From Thermosynechococcus sp. NK55a (lineage in GTDB: Bacteria; Cyanobacteriota; Cyanobacteriia; Thermosynechococcales; Thermosynechococcaceae), in contig NC_023033.1 in the NCBI RefSeq assembly GCF_000505665.1, positions 1,764,313-1,828,312 on the forward strand: 64,000 nucleotides of DNA, read 5' to 3'. This document shows, piece by piece, positions 20,059 to 30,026 of the stretch; position 1 is the first letter of the stretch, and each line of letters begins with the position of its first letter. Below the pieces are notes generated by a model. It made no database searches, was not told where the DNA came from, and worked only from the letters and a program-made list of their open reading frames with translations. The translations under genes and the position numbers were made by a program.

Positions 20059-21357
20059 TTGACCACGACTGTTTTTCAGACCACCAAATCCCAAGAAATT
20101 TTTGCCGCTGCCCAAAAACTCATGCCCGGTGGCGTCAGTTCACCTGTGCGTGCCTTCAAGTCCGTCGGCGGCCAGCCCATTGTCTTTGATCACGTCAGGG
20201 GTGCCCACATTTGGGATGTGGACGGCAACCAATACATTGACTATGTGGGGTCTTGGGGACCCGCGATCGTTGGCCATGCCCATCCTGAAGTCATTGACGC
20301 CCTCCATGCCGCCCTCGAAAAGGGAACTAGCTTTGGTGCCCCCTGCCTGCTTGAGAATATCTTGGCGGAAATGGTGATTGCCGCTGTCCCTAGCGTTGAG
20401 ATGGTGCGCTTTGTGAATTCCGGAACCGAAGCCTGTATGGCAGTGCTGCGGCTAATGCGTGCCTATACCCAGCGGGAAAAAGTGATCAAATTTGAAGGCT
20501 GCTACCACGGCCATGCTGATATGTTCTTGGTCAAGGCGGGGTCAGGCGTCGCCACCTTGGGTTTACCCGATTCTCCCGGCGTGCCGAAAGCAACCACCGC
20601 CGCAACATTAACGGCGCCCTACAACGATCTGGAAGCGGTCACTCGCCTCTTTGAACAGTATCCCAATGATATTGCGGGTGTGATCCTTGAACCCGTGGTT
20701 GGCAATGCTGGCTTTATTCCCCCCGATGCGGGCTTTCTCGAAGGACTGCGGGAGCTGACGAAACAATATGGCGCCCTCTTGGTCTTTGACGAAGTGATGA
20801 CGGGCTTTCGCATTGCCTATGGCGGTGCCCAAGAAAAATTTGGGGTCACACCGGATCTAACTACCCTCGGAAAAGTGATTGGCGGTGGTCTGCCCGTGGG
20901 TGCCTATGGTGGTCGCGCTGACATTATGAAGATGGTGGCGCCTGCGGGGCCTGTGTATCAAGCGGGTACCCTCTCTGGCAATCCCTTGGCAATGACAGCG
21001 GGCATTAAAACCCTGGAAATTCTCAGCCGCCCCGGCAGCTATGAGTACTTGGATCGGATCACGGGCAAGCTGGTACAGGGACTTTTAGACGCTGCCCGGG
21101 AGTTTGGCCACGAGGTGTGTGGTGGGCACATCAGTGGTATGTTTGGCCTCTTTTTCACCGCTGGTCCGGTGACCAACTATGATCAAGCCAAGCAGTCCGA
21201 TTTGAAAAAGTTTGCTGCCTTCCACCGCGGCATGCTAGAGCAGGGGATTTACCTTGCGCCATCCCAGTTTGAAGCGGGCTTTACCTCCCTTGCCCATACG
21301 GAGGCGGATATTGAGCGCACCATTGCGGCGGCGCGGACAGTCCTGAGTCAGCTTTGA
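20059..21357 (+). CDS. hemL: Glutamate-1-semialdehyde 2,1-aminomutase
   Basis: Converts glutamate-1-semialdehyde to 5-aminolevulinate, the committed precursor of chlorophyll, haem and bilins. The PLP enzyme has [20 protein letters not shown] near the N-terminus, [34 protein letters not shown] and the PLP lysine in [18 protein letters not shown] place the start at the TTG at 20059 because GAGGGAG lies six bases upstream and it gives the typical length; upstream in-frame TTGs at 20044 and 20053 are alternatives. The 3' end overlaps the convergent kinase gene by ten bases. Confidence 0.96.
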   Translation: MTTTVFQTTKSQEIFAAAQKLMPGGVSSPVRAFKSVGGQPIVFDHVRGAHIWDVDGNQYIDYVGSWGPAIVGHAHPEVIDALHAALEKGTSFGAPCLLENILAEMVIAAVPSVEMVRFVNSGTEACMAVLRLMRAYTQREKVIKFEGCYHGHADMFLVKAGSGVATLGLPDSPGVPKATTAATLTAPYNDLEAVTRLFEQYPNDIAGVILEPVVGNAGFIPPDAGFLEGLRELTKQYGALLVFDEVMTGFRIAYGGAQEKFGVTPDLTTLGKVIGGGLPVGAYGGRADIMKMVAPAGPVYQAGTLSGNPLAMTAGIKTLEILSRPGSYEYLDRITGKLVQGLLDAAREFGHEVCGGHISGMFGLFFTAGPVTNYDQAKQSDLKKFAAFHRGMLEQGIYLAPSQFEAGFTSLAHTEADIERTIAAARTVLSQL

Positions 21358-23474
21358 GTCTTTACCGTGGCGGCAAGGAGCACCACATCCATTAAGTCCT
21401 CAAGGTTGAGGCAGGGAAAGACCATGACATCTCCCAATTGATGAATGGCTCGGCTGCTATCTTCTGCCAAGGTAATCACGGGGAGTTTTCGCAGTTTGGG
21501 GTGATTCTCCAGATGGGGGACTTCCGCAGCGGGCAAGTCCCAAATCAGAACGTCAGGCTGCCAAATATCCACCAAGAGATCGGCCTGTTCAAGGTCTTCT
21601 GCTTCGAGAAGCCGCAGGTGGGGTAGACTAATTTCATGGAGTAAACCGAGGCGAAGTACCGTCTGATTCAGGAGGGGATGCTCAAAGGTTGGTTTTGCCG
21701 CTGGAGAAGTCAGTCGCGGAAAACACCAGCGATCGAGGACATCGATCAGCAGACTGGGATGACTACTCAAGGGCAGCCGTTGCACAAAACCGGTCAGGCC
21801 CAAAGGAGTGGCCTCATCGGAGAGGATAATCAATGGCACAGTGGCAGTGAAGGGACTGGTGGCAAGACTTTCAACCACATCAGCCAGAATGAGACTACTG
21901 GCGGGGCGGACGATAATTGCTGTGGGTTGCAGTTGCTCCAGCTTATCCAGCGCTTCAAGGGGATGGCGAGCGACCATATATCCGTAATGGCTGTCTCGCA
22001 ATGCGGCAGTGGTGTGCATGATCCACGTGGCATCATTACTGATTAAAAGGATCAATTGAGCTGTAGTGGGCAATTCAGGGGGAAGTTCCTCCCTAAAGGG
22101 CAGCAGCACTGTCCACTCACTCCAGCGATCGGCTTGGGCGATAAAGGAAAGCTCACCATTGTGGAGACGACAGAGTTGGTGGGCTAGCATCAGCCCCATT
22201 GTTACTTCGGCGTAGTCCTCGAGGCATTCGTGTAGCAGGCGATCGTGATCCTGAAGAGGAATACCATGTCCCTCTTCCCACAGTTGCAACGCCAGCCAAT
22301 TTTGCCAGCGACTCAAGCGCAGTCCATAGCGATCGCTGGGAAAGAGCATCAGCCACCCTAGGAGATGGCCAAGAATCTGCCGTAGCCGCAAAGCGTCGCC
22401 CCAGAGGTAGACATGACTCAAGGGCTGATCAATTTGCCAATGCCAACTCGGCGGGGTCAGATTGTAGAGATGCTCCGCCAACTCCTGCGATCGCAACCAC
22501 AAATCCGCCAGTTCTACAGTTTCCCATTGCAATTCCAACTCTCGCCAGAGGGCGCGGGTGTAGTCCTGCCATGCCTGAATGAGGCGATTCATTTGCCAAC
22601 CGCTACGCTGGATTAGGGCAAGGTAGTCCTGTTGCTCGGGTAGGGGGTGTTGCCACAGGAGTTGGGTAAGGCCGAGGATTGCCGTTAGGGGGTTTTTGAG
22701 TTCATGTCCCAAGCTCAGGAGGAGGCGCTTTTGCTGATGGAGGCGGAGTTGCTGCAAGCGGGTGGGGGTCGTTGGATCAGCCTCTTGGCGCTGTTGGGCA
22801 AAAAATACCCAATAGCGATCGCTAGCGATCGCCACACTGCTCTGTGCTTTCTCCCAGTCCAACGACATTAAATTCAAGGGAAATGAGCACACCTGCCAGA
22901 GCGATCGCCCCTCTAGTGCCTGACAACTCATGCCCTCAAATTTAGTCTGTACCAGCGGCAAAAAGTCAGTTAAGTATTCTGACCAAGCATGATTTTGCCA
23001 AATCACTCTCCCTTGGGCGTTTTGAATTTGTACTGGCAAAGGCAATTGTTCAATCACTGCCAGCCAAGGCAAAGGGGGCTGGCAGGCCCAATGATAGAGC
23101 AAGCGTCGCTGATCCAGCAGTCCCACAAAGCACTCCTGTGCATCCACAACCGCAATATAGGGGGGCATCTGGGCTTGAGTGCGCAGCCATTCCTGAAACT
23201 GCAATAGCGTCCACACTGCCGGTACCCCCACCACGGGCGATCGCCAAGGAGCCGTCACACTGCCTACCGCGAAGTCGGCTAACGTCCCTTCCCGCTCCAA
23301 ACTCAAAGCCAACCCCCAGCCCTGCACCACCCCCACAGGTTTTTGCCCCTCATCCACAACGACGATCGTTTCTGGGAGGGTTTCTTGCCAACGCTGATAC
23401 ACCTCCTTGAGAGACAGACCGGCCCCCACCGCCATTGCCGGTTCAGTAAAGCTCGCTAGGGAGAGGGAATTCAT
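21348..23474 (-). CDS. CBS-PAS histidine kinase with C-terminal receiver-like domain
   Basis: A 708-residue cytoplasmic sensor. In order: two CBS-like repeats (about 10-130; [18 protein letters not shown] and [19 protein letters not shown]), a PAS-like segment (about 135-230; [20 protein letters not shown]), a HisKA domain with the phospho-histidine in [20 protein letters not shown] (about 255), an HATPase region and a receiver-like domain from about 480. The N box is degenerate ([10 protein letters not shown], lacking the usual Asn) and the receiver lacks an obvious phospho-aspartate, so catalytic competence is uncertain. It is transcribed divergently from kaiA across a 201-base spacer. Ligands for CBS domains are usually adenine nucleotides. 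Confidence 0.82.
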   Translation of the reverse strand: MNSLSLASFTEPAMAVGAGLSLKEVYQRWQETLPETIVVVDEGQKPVGVVQGWGLALSLEREGTLADFAVGSVTAPWRSPVVGVPAVWTLLQFQEWLRTQAQMPPYIAVVDAQECFVGLLDQRRLLYHWACQPPLPWLAVIEQLPLPVQIQNAQGRVIWQNHAWSEYLTDFLPLVQTKFEGMSCQALEGRSLWQVCSFPLNLMSLDWEKAQSSVAIASDRYWVFFAQQRQEADPTTPTRLQQLRLHQQKRLLLSLGHELKNPLTAILGLTQLLWQHPLPEQQDYLALIQRSGWQMNRLIQAWQDYTRALWRELELQWETVELADLWLRSQELAEHLYNLTPPSWHWQIDQPLSHVYLWGDALRLRQILGHLLGWLMLFPSDRYGLRLSRWQNWLALQLWEEGHGIPLQDHDRLLHECLEDYAEVTMGLMLAHQLCRLHNGELSFIAQADRWSEWTVLLPFREELPPELPTTAQLILLISNDATWIMHTTAALRDSHYGYMVARHPLEALDKLEQLQPTAIIVRPASSLILADVVESLATSPFTATVPLIILSDEATPLGLTGFVQRLPLSSHPSLLIDVLDRWCFPRLTSPAAKPTFEHPLLNQTVLRLGLLHEISLPHLRLLEAEDLEQADLLVDIWQPDVLIWDLPAAEVPHLENHPKLRKLPVITLAEDSSRAIHQLGDVMVFPCLNLEDLMDVVLLAATVKTQS

Positions 23475-23633
23475 GGATACAGTCCTTTTCTGAACTGGGG
23501 TACATCAAATAAGGAGATAGGATGCCCTGCCACTGGTTTTTCCATTGTTGAGTGTGTTTTGTACTGGCGAGCCTAAGCTTGTAATGAAATGGCAACAGGC
23601 CTCCAGAAGACCCTGTCACCACCTGCGGGAAAG

Positions 23634-23649
23634 TGATAGGATGCTATCA
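23634..23649. promoter_or_regulatory. Inverted repeat upstream of kaiA
   Basis: TGATAG-GATG-CTATCA, six perfect pairs around a four-base centre, lies 27 bases before the kaiA GTG in the spacer shared with the divergent kinase gene. It could be an operator or the -10 region. Seen directly; role inferred. Confidence 0.4.
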
Positions 23650-23675
23650 GATGCAAACTCCAGTTCTGAAAGCAC

Positions 23676-24526
23676 GTGGCGCAGTCAACCGCACTAACAA
23701 TTTGTGGCTTAGTTTACTCGCCCGCTATTGGCCAAGAACTCGTTCGTTTGCACACCTCTGATATTGATGAGCTGGTTTACTTTTCAAGCGAGAGAGAGTT
23801 TTGTAACTATTTAGAGGCACGGCGCAATAGCATCGCTTGTTTAATTTTAGAATGGGGAGAGGGGACTCCGCAAATCATTACCTATCTTCACCACAGCGCC
23901 ACCCTATTGCCCGCCATCCTCATTTTCCCAGCCACACCAGCCCCTCCACCCGTCGGTCCCCACTATCACATTGCTGAAGTGATTTTGACAACCGATCAGC
24001 TGGATCAGCTCAACCGTCAAATTGAGGAAGCCATCACAGGCTTTGTCAAGCTCTGTCCGGGATGTGCAGTGCCGCCCCATGTCCTGTTTCGCATGCCAGC
24101 CCTCAAAGAGAGCAGTAATGTTGACCCCCAGCATCGTCTTTCCCAAAAATTGAAGGAGCGACTCGGCTACCTGGGGGTGTATTACAAACGAGATACAGCA
24201 TTTTTTTCCGACGGATGTCCCCTGCCGATAAACGCAAACTGCTGGACGAATTGCGCTCAATTTATCGTACCATTGTCCTTGAATACTTTAACACCGATGC
24301 CAAAGTTAATGAGCGCATTGACGAGTTTGTTAGTAAAGCATTCTTCGCAGATATTTCTGTTTCCCAAGTGCTAGAGATTCACGTCGAACTCATGGATAAC
24401 TTCTCCAAGCAACTCAAACTCGAAGGCCGCAGTGAGGACATTTTGCTCGACTATCGCCTGACGCTGATTGATGTGATCGCCCATCTGTGCGAGATGTATC
24501 GTCGTTCCATTCCGCGGGAGGTGTAA
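23676..24526 (+). CDS. kaiA: Circadian clock protein KaiA, frameshifted as read
   Basis: KaiA stimulates KaiC autophosphorylation by binding its C-terminal tail. The N-terminal pseudo-receiver domain is in the first frame (GTG start, [20 protein letters not shown]) up to YYKRDTAFF; the C-terminal four-helix KaiC-binding/dimer domain is in the next frame ([18 protein letters not shown] to RRSIPREV). The break is a T7 run at 24201-24207. One extra T gives [12 protein letters not shown] and a 283-residue protein, the KaiA length known from T. elongatus. As read, translation stops at 24374 after about 55 foreign residues and the effector domain is lost. The stop TAA overlaps an ATG just before kaiB. 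Confidence 0.93.
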
Positions 24527-24531
24527 TGCCG

Positions 24532-24858
24532 ATGGCCCCCTTGCGGAAAACCTATGTTCTCAAGCTATACGTTGCCGGTAACACACCCAACTCAGTGCGG
24601 GCTCTAAAAACTCTCAATAACATTCTTGAAAAAGAATTTAAGGGAGTCTATGCCCTCAAGGTAATCGATGTCCTCAAAAATCCCCAACTGGCTGAGGAAG
24701 ATAAAATTTTGGCCACGCCTACCCTTGCCAAAGTCCTACCGCCCCCTGTACGCCGTATTATTGGGGACTTGTCCAATCGTGAGAAGGTGCTCATTGGCTT
24801 AGATCTCTTGTATGAAGAGATTGGTGACCAAGCCGAGGATGACTTAGGCTTGGAATAG
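24532..24858 (+). CDS. kaiB: Circadian clock protein KaiB
   Basis: KaiB is a fold-switching thioredoxin-like protein that binds the KaiC CI ring, sequesters KaiA and drives the dephosphorylation phase. The 108-residue product begins [20 protein letters not shown] and ends in the acidic tail [11 protein letters not shown], matching the full family length; [20 protein letters not shown] is the conserved centre. The start is an ATG six bases after another in-frame ATG that overlaps the kaiA stop, so translational coupling with kaiA is likely. Intact. Confidence 0.98.
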   Translation: MAPLRKTYVLKLYVAGNTPNSVRALKTLNNILEKEFKGVYALKVIDVLKNPQLAEEDKILATPTLAKVLPPPVRRIIGDLSNREKVLIGLDLLYEEIGDQAEDDLGLE

Positions 24859-24933
24859 GCACAGTTCTTAGAGTCTCTCAGCTTAGAATAGCTTTTTGGA
24901 ATTTTTGTGCAATACCGAATCTAAAAATCTTCT

Positions 24934-26490
24934 ATGACAAACCTACCCGAACATCAGTCCAGTCCAACGGAGCAGTCCTCGGCGGAAGTCAAGAAAATCC
25001 CGACGATGATTGAGGGCTTTGACGATATCAGCCATGGGGGACTTCCCCAAGGACGCACCACCTTAGTCAGCGGCACTTCAGGCACAGGGAAGACCCTTTT
25101 TGCAGTTCAGTTTCTCTACAATGGCATTACCATTTTTAATGAGCCAGGTATATTTGTTACATTTGAAGAATCCCCCCAAGATATTATCAAAAACGCCCTC
25201 AGTTTTGGCTGGAACCTGCAAAGTCTGATTGACCAAGGCAAGCTATTTATCCTGGATGCTTCTCCGGATCCCGATGGCCAAGAGGTGGCTGGTGACTTTG
25301 ACTTATCTGCTCTGATTGAGCGCATTCAGTATGCCATTCGCAAATACAAAGCAACCCGGGTCTCCATTGATTCGGTAACAGCGGTTTTCCAGCAATACGA
25401 TGCGGCCTCGGTGGTGCGGCGGGAAATTTTTCGCCTGGCTTTTCGCCTCAAGCAACTGGGCGTGACCACGATTATGACCACCGAGCGGGTAGATGAATAC
25501 GGCCCTGTGGCGCGTTTTGGTGTTGAGGAGTTTGTCTCCGATAATGTGGTTATTTTGCGTAATGTTCTTGAGGGAGAACGGCGGCGGCGCACGGTTGAAA
25601 TTCTCAAGCTGCGGGGCACCACCCACATGAAGGGGGAATATCCCTTTACAATCAACAACGGTATTAACATCTTCCCGTTGGGGGCCATGCGCCTGACCCA
25701 GCGCTCATCGAATGTGCGGGTGTCTTCAGGGGTCAAGACCCTCGACGAGATGTGTGGCGGTGGCTTCTTCAAGGATTCGATTATTTTGGCCACGGGCGCT
25801 ACGGGTACTGGCAAGACTCTCTTGGTCAGTAAATTCTTGGAGACGGGCTGCCAACAGGGAGAACGGGCACTGCTGTTTGCCTACGAAGAATCGCGGGCGC
25901 AGTTGTCGCGCAATGCCTCCTCTTGGGGCATTGATTTTGAGGAGTTGGAACGGCGGGGTTTGTTGCGGATCATTTGTGCCTATCCAGAGTCAGCGGGGCT
26001 TGAGGATCACTTGCAAATTATCAAGTCGGAGATTGCAGACTTTAAGCCCTCACGGGTGGCCATTGACTCTTTGTCTGCCTTGGCGCGGGGGGTGAGTAAC
26101 AATGCCTTCCGGCAGTTTGTTATCGGGGTTACTGGATTTGCCAAACAGGAGGAAATCACTGGCTTTTTCACCAACACCACGGATCAGTTTATGGGGTCCA
26201 ACTCGATTACCGAGTCCCATATCTCCACAATTACAGATACGATTTTGCTTTTGCAGTACGTGGAAATCCGCGGTGAGATGTCCCGGGCAATTAACGTCTT
26301 TAAGATGCGTGGTTCTTGGCACGACAAGGGGATTCGGGAGTATGTGATCACTGAGAAGGGGGCAGAAATCCGCGATTCCTTCCGCAACTTTGAGGGGATT
26401 ATTAGCGGTACCCCCACCCGCATTTCCGTGGACGAGAAAACAGAGCTGGCGCGAATTGCCAAGGGGATGCAGGATCTAGAGAGCGAGTAG
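24934..26490 (+). CDS. kaiC: Circadian clock ATPase/kinase KaiC
   Basis: Hexameric core oscillator with ATPase, autokinase and autophosphatase activity. The 518-residue protein has two RecA-like halves: CI with Walker A VSGTSGTGKTLFAVQF (near 45-55) and CII with TGATGTGKTLLVSKF (near 285-300), each with catalytic glutamates (FVTFEESPQ; FAYEESRAQ). The CII phospho-sites sit in the ESHISTITDTIL segment (Ser then Thr, S431/T432 in the model numbering). The C-terminal A-loop and KaiA-binding tail (RNFEGIISGTPTRISVDE) are intact. The nadK gene begins four bases after its stop. Confidence 0.99.
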   Translation: MTNLPEHQSSPTEQSSAEVKKIPTMIEGFDDISHGGLPQGRTTLVSGTSGTGKTLFAVQFLYNGITIFNEPGIFVTFEESPQDIIKNALSFGWNLQSLIDQGKLFILDASPDPDGQEVAGDFDLSALIERIQYAIRKYKATRVSIDSVTAVFQQYDAASVVRREIFRLAFRLKQLGVTTIMTTERVDEYGPVARFGVEEFVSDNVVILRNVLEGERRRRTVEILKLRGTTHMKGEYPFTINNGINIFPLGAMRLTQRSSNVRVSSGVKTLDEMCGGGFFKDSIILATGATGTGKTLLVSKFLETGCQQGERALLFAYEESRAQLSRNASSWGIDFEELERRGLLRIICAYPESAGLEDHLQIIKSEIADFKPSRVAIDSLSALARGVSNNAFRQFVIGVTGFAKQEEITGFFTNTTDQFMGSNSITESHISTITDTILLLQYVEIRGEMSRAINVFKMRGSWHDKGIREYVITEKGAEIRDSFRNFEGIISGTPTRISVDEKTELARIAKGMQDLESE

Positions 26491-26494
26491 CCCC

Positions 26495-27415
26495 ATGCAG
26501 TTAAACCAAGTCATTGTCGTGCACAAGGCGGGCGATCGCCAGAGCAAGGAATGGGCAGATCGCGCTTCCCGTCAGCTGCAACAGCGTGGCGCCAATGTGC
26601 TTGTGGGGCCGAGTGGGCCTAAGGACAACCCCTACCCCGTCTTTATGGCTTCAGTGACAGAGCCGATTGATCTGGCCGTTGTTCTGGGGGGAGACGGCAC
26701 CTCCTTAGCCGCGGCACGGCATCTAGCGGCGCCTGGGGTTCCAATTCTAGCAGTGAATGTGGGGGGGCATTTGGGGTTTTTGACGGAGCCGCTGGAGTTG
26801 TTTCGCGATATGGAGGCGGTTTGGGAGCGCCTTGAGCGGGACGAGTACGCGATGCAACAGCGGATGATGCTGCAGGCCCAGGTTTTTGAGGGGTCAAAGG
26901 CTCATCCTGAAGCGGTGGGCGATCGCTACTATGCCCTCAATGAAATGTGCATTAAGCCGGCCTCTGCTGATCGCATGATCACTGCCATCCTCGAGATGGA
27001 AATTGATGGCGATGTTGTGGATCAGTACCAAGGGGATGGGTTACTGGTGGCCACCCCTACCGGCTCCACCTGCTATACGGTCGCCGCCAATGGCCCCATT
27101 TTGCACCCGGGGATGGAAGCCCTTGTGGTGACGCCCATTTGCCCTTTGAGTCTCTCTAGCCGCCCCATTGTCTTGCCTGCGCGCTCCTCAGTCAGCATTT
27201 GGCCGTTGGAGGATCACAGCCTCAATACCAAGCTGTGGATGGATGGCGTACTGGCTACCTCCATTTGGCCAGGACAGCGGGTACAGGTGACAATGGCCGA
27301 TTGTCAAGCTCGCTTTATCATCCTGCGGGATCACTACTCCTTTTATCAAACCCTACGGGAGAAGTTGGCCTGGGCAGGGGCACGGATTCCCTATCACAAC
27401 AATCACCGCAATTAG
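26495..27415 (+). CDS. nadK: NAD kinase
   Basis: Phosphorylates NAD to NADP, the electron acceptor of photosynthesis. The 306-residue protein has the diagnostic GGDGT motif (VVLGGDGTSLAAARHL, near residue 68), the glycine-rich VNVGGHLGFL and the second conserved region QGDGLLVATPTGSTCYTVAA. Full length. The ATG is four bases after the kaiC stop, strongly suggesting it is expressed with kaiC. Cyanobacteria often carry two NAD kinases; which paralogue this is cannot be decided here. Confidence 0.95.
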   Translation: MQLNQVIVVHKAGDRQSKEWADRASRQLQQRGANVLVGPSGPKDNPYPVFMASVTEPIDLAVVLGGDGTSLAAARHLAAPGVPILAVNVGGHLGFLTEPLELFRDMEAVWERLERDEYAMQQRMMLQAQVFEGSKAHPEAVGDRYYALNEMCIKPASADRMITAILEMEIDGDVVDQYQGDGLLVATPTGSTCYTVAANGPILHPGMEALVVTPICPLSLSSRPIVLPARSSVSIWPLEDHSLNTKLWMDGVLATSIWPGQRVQVTMADCQARFIILRDHYSFYQTLREKLAWAGARIPYHNNHRN

Positions 27416-27476
27416 ATCACAACCGCCCCCACAGAAGGTCTCTATAATTAGGGGCATTCCTCACTCAACCCTTGTT

Positions 27477-29090
27477 ATGATTCTCAGTCCTTTTGAACGC
27501 GCTGTTCTTGGCCAAGAGGCGGAAGCCCTGGTTGATCAGTTGTTAGAAATTGGGATTGCCCTCTCTGCCAGTCAATCCCTAGAGGAACTGCTGCATCTGA
27601 TTCTGACGAAAAGTCGCCAAATTACTGCTAGCGATGCTGGCACGATTTTTCTAGTTCAGCGCGAACGGGCGGTGCTGGAATTCAAGGCAGCTCAAAACGA
27701 TAGCGTCACCCTTCCTGAGCAAGTGCAGGACTATACCGTACCCCTCACCGCCGATAGCTTGGTGGGCTATGCCGCTCTCACGGGGGAATCGCTGAATATT
27801 GCCGATGTGTATGCCCTTAAGGGGAGCGAGATGTACCAGTTCAATCGTTCCTTTGATGAAGCCCTACACTATCGAACCTGTTCGGTGCTGGTGGTGCCGA
27901 TGCAAAATGTCAGTGGTGAGGTGATTGGCGTTCTGCAACTGATTAACCGCAAGCGATCGCCCGACACCCTACTGACACCGGAAACCAGCGTGGCTCTCAC
28001 CCAGCCCTATAGCCCTTGGGAAGAACACATTGTGCGATCGCTGGCTAGTCAGGCCGCTGTGATTATTGAGCGCAACCATTTACTTGAAAGTATTGAACAG
28101 CTCTTTGAGGGATTTATCACCGCTTCGGTTCAAGCCATTGAGACTCGGGATCCAGTAACCGCAGGGCATTCCGAACGGGTGGCAGCTCTGACGGTGCGCC
28201 TCGCCGAGATCACCAGTGCCACCTCTAGGGGCGTCTTTCGCGATGTTTTCTTTAGCGATCGCCAGCTACAGGAAATCCGCTATGCTGCCCTGCTCCACGA
28301 TTTTGGCAAGGTGGGCGTGCCGGAGGCGATTCTCAACAAGCAAAAGAAAATTTACCCCGAACAACTGGAGGTCATTCGCCAACGCTTTGCCCTTGTCCGC
28401 CGCACCCTGGAAATGGAAACCGCTCAAGCTAAAGTCAATTATTTACTCTCCCATCCCCATCAGCTCCATACCCCAGAACAGGGGTGTCAGCACTGCGCTT
28501 TTCTACGACAGCTCGACCAAGAACTCCAGCAACAACTGCACACCTTAGAGAACTACTGGCAATTGCTGGAGCAGGCCAATGAGCCGCGAATTCTAGAGGA
28601 AGAACCCCTTGCCCGCCTGCAGGAATTGACCCAGTTTTATTATCGTGGCGTTGATGGCGAACTCCATCCCCTCATTACGGCCACTGAACTTGAACAACTC
28701 TTGGTGCGCCGTGGCAATCTCACCCAACAGGAACGACGGATCATCGAAGCCCACGTGACCTATACTTACCAGTTTCTTGCCCGTATTCCTTGGACCCCCC
28801 ATCTTAAAAATGTGCCAATCATTGCCTATGGTCACCATGAGCGCTTGGACGGCAGTGGCTACCCACGGGGTATTGGCGCAGCCGAAATTCCTCTCCAAAC
28901 CCAAATGTTGGCGATCGCTGACATTTACGATGCCCTCACAGCCAAGGATCGCCCCTACAAAAAGAGCCTACCAGTGAATAAGGCCCTAGAGGTTTTGTGG
29001 CAGGAAGCCAAGGAATTTAAGATCAATCCCGATTTAGTGGAACTCTTTGAGCAGCAGGAGGTCTTTCGGGTGCTGGGGCACCAGCGCTAG
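27477..29090 (+). CDS. GAF and HD-GYP domain phosphodiesterase
   Basis: A 537-residue protein with an N-terminal GAF domain (about 20-205; SDAGTIFLVQRERAVLEF, SVLVVPMQNVSGEVIGVLQL) and a C-terminal HD-GYP domain. The HD pair is in LLHDFGKVGVPEAIL (near 273) and the GYP signature in YGHHERLDGSGYPRG (near 465). HD-GYP enzymes degrade cyclic di-GMP. Between them is a long insertion with CQHC (near 337-340) and nearby histidines. It begins 61 bases after nadK. Activity is inferred from motifs. Confidence 0.9.
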   Translation: MILSPFERAVLGQEAEALVDQLLEIGIALSASQSLEELLHLILTKSRQITASDAGTIFLVQRERAVLEFKAAQNDSVTLPEQVQDYTVPLTADSLVGYAALTGESLNIADVYALKGSEMYQFNRSFDEALHYRTCSVLVVPMQNVSGEVIGVLQLINRKRSPDTLLTPETSVALTQPYSPWEEHIVRSLASQAAVIIERNHLLESIEQLFEGFITASVQAIETRDPVTAGHSERVAALTVRLAEITSATSRGVFRDVFFSDRQLQEIRYAALLHDFGKVGVPEAILNKQKKIYPEQLEVIRQRFALVRRTLEMETAQAKVNYLLSHPHQLHTPEQGCQHCAFLRQLDQELQQQLHTLENYWQLLEQANEPRILEEEPLARLQELTQFYYRGVDGELHPLITATELEQLLVRRGNLTQQERRIIEAHVTYTYQFLARIPWTPHLKNVPIIAYGHHERLDGSGYPRGIGAAEIPLQTQMLAIADIYDALTAKDRPYKKSLPVNKALEVLWQEAKEFKINPDLVELFEQQEVFRVLGHQR

Positions 29091-29092
29091 GG

Positions 29093-29683
29093 CTAATTGG
29101 GGGACGATTGCAAAAACGAGACTCTCCAAAGCGTAGCTGCCAGCCAATTGGTACAGGTATGGGCAACGATCGCTAAGAGTAAATTATTCGTTACCACGGC
29201 ACTATAGGCAAAGAATCCGCCAACAATGGTTGCCCACAGGGCATAGGGCCACTGCTGCCGGGAGCCAGCGTGCAAAATGCCAAAGCACACAGAACTGCCA
29301 ATAATCCCTGCCCAGTTGAGCCCCAAACTCGGTAGGAGCACCCCGCGAAAGAGCAGCTCTTCACTAAGGCCGGGCAGAATGCCAATCCAAAACAGATCAG
29401 GCCACAGCAGTGGTGAAAGCACAAGTTTCAGGTAGGTATCTGACGCGTGGCGGTAGGCAGGCCAGAGGCGATACAAAATAGCGCCGATGCCGGTAATTCC
29501 TAGGCAGAGGGCAATCCCTAAAGCCACTGCCCAGACATCCCAGCGCAGCGGCAGAAGTCCGCCAGAAAAGGGGGTAAATAACCACACCCGCGCCAAAATC
29601 AGCCACAGGATGGCCGTTAACGCCATGGCCACTAAGACCTGTGTACGACTCAGGGGCTCATCGGGCAGGGGGAATTCCTCCAT
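29093..29683 (-). CDS. CPBP family intramembrane metalloprotease
   Basis: A membrane protease of the Rce1/CAAX-like (ABI) family with about six hydrophobic helices. The catalytic motifs EExxxR (LSEELLFRGVLLPSLG) and FGILHAG are present, as is the later histidine in AIVAHTCTNWLAA. I take the ATG at 29683 (MEEFPLPDEPLSRTQ), four bases after the ferredoxin stop; the ATG nine codons upstream would overlap that gene. It appears to be the last gene of a three-gene leftward operon. Its substrate is unknown. Confidence 0.85.
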   Translation of the reverse strand: MEEFPLPDEPLSRTQVLVAMALTAILWLILARVWLFTPFSGGLLPLRWDVWAVALGIALCLGITGIGAILYRLWPAYRHASDTYLKLVLSPLLWPDLFWIGILPGLSEELLFRGVLLPSLGLNWAGIIGSSVCFGILHAGSRQQWPYALWATIVGGFFAYSAVVTNNLLLAIVAHTCTNWLAATLWRVSFLQSSPN

Positions 29684-29687
29684 AGGC

Positions 29688-30014
29688 CTACGCTTTCTGG
29701 AACTGACCAAATTGGAAGTGATAGACCTCTTCCTCTTTTTCCGAGATCAGTTTCAAATCTGAGCAGGGGCGGGCCACACAGAGGAGGACATAGCCTTTTT
29801 CCCGCAGTTCGGGACTCAGCCCCATCGCATCCCCGTGATCCACGGTACCCTCCTGAATTTGGGCAGCACAGGTGGTACAGACTCCGGCATTACAGGAACT
29901 CGGAAGATCAATTCCCGCAGCGGTGGCCGATTGCAGGATGGGTTTATCGGCACTGGCTTCAAAGGTGTAGGTTTGTCCTTGGTGCAGGATCTCAACACGA
30001 AAGGCTTGGGTCAT
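29688..30014 (-). CDS. Plant-type 2Fe-2S ferredoxin
   Basis: A 108-residue one-electron carrier. The ligand pattern C-x4-C-x2-C is seen in SSCNAGVCTTCAAQI, with the fourth cysteine in YVLLCVARPCSDLKL. The N-terminus (VEILHQGQTYTFEASADKPI) and overall length fit a beta-grasp ferredoxin of the type that differs from main photosynthetic PetF, with a C-terminal extension ending VYHFQFGQFQKA. It lies between the thioesterase and the CPBP protease genes, with gaps of 12 and 4 bases. The redox partner is unknown. Confidence 0.92.
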   Translation of the reverse strand: MTQAFRVEILHQGQTYTFEASADKPILQSATAAGIDLPSSCNAGVCTTCAAQIQEGTVDHGDAMGLSPELREKGYVLLCVARPCSDLKLISEKEEEVYHFQFGQFQKA

Positions 30015-30026
30015 TCTGGCAGTGAG

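Noticed and set aside
21678-22046. 122-codon open frame opposite the histidine kinase
   Set aside because: Composition typical of a reverse-complement frame; no ribosome-binding site or domain.
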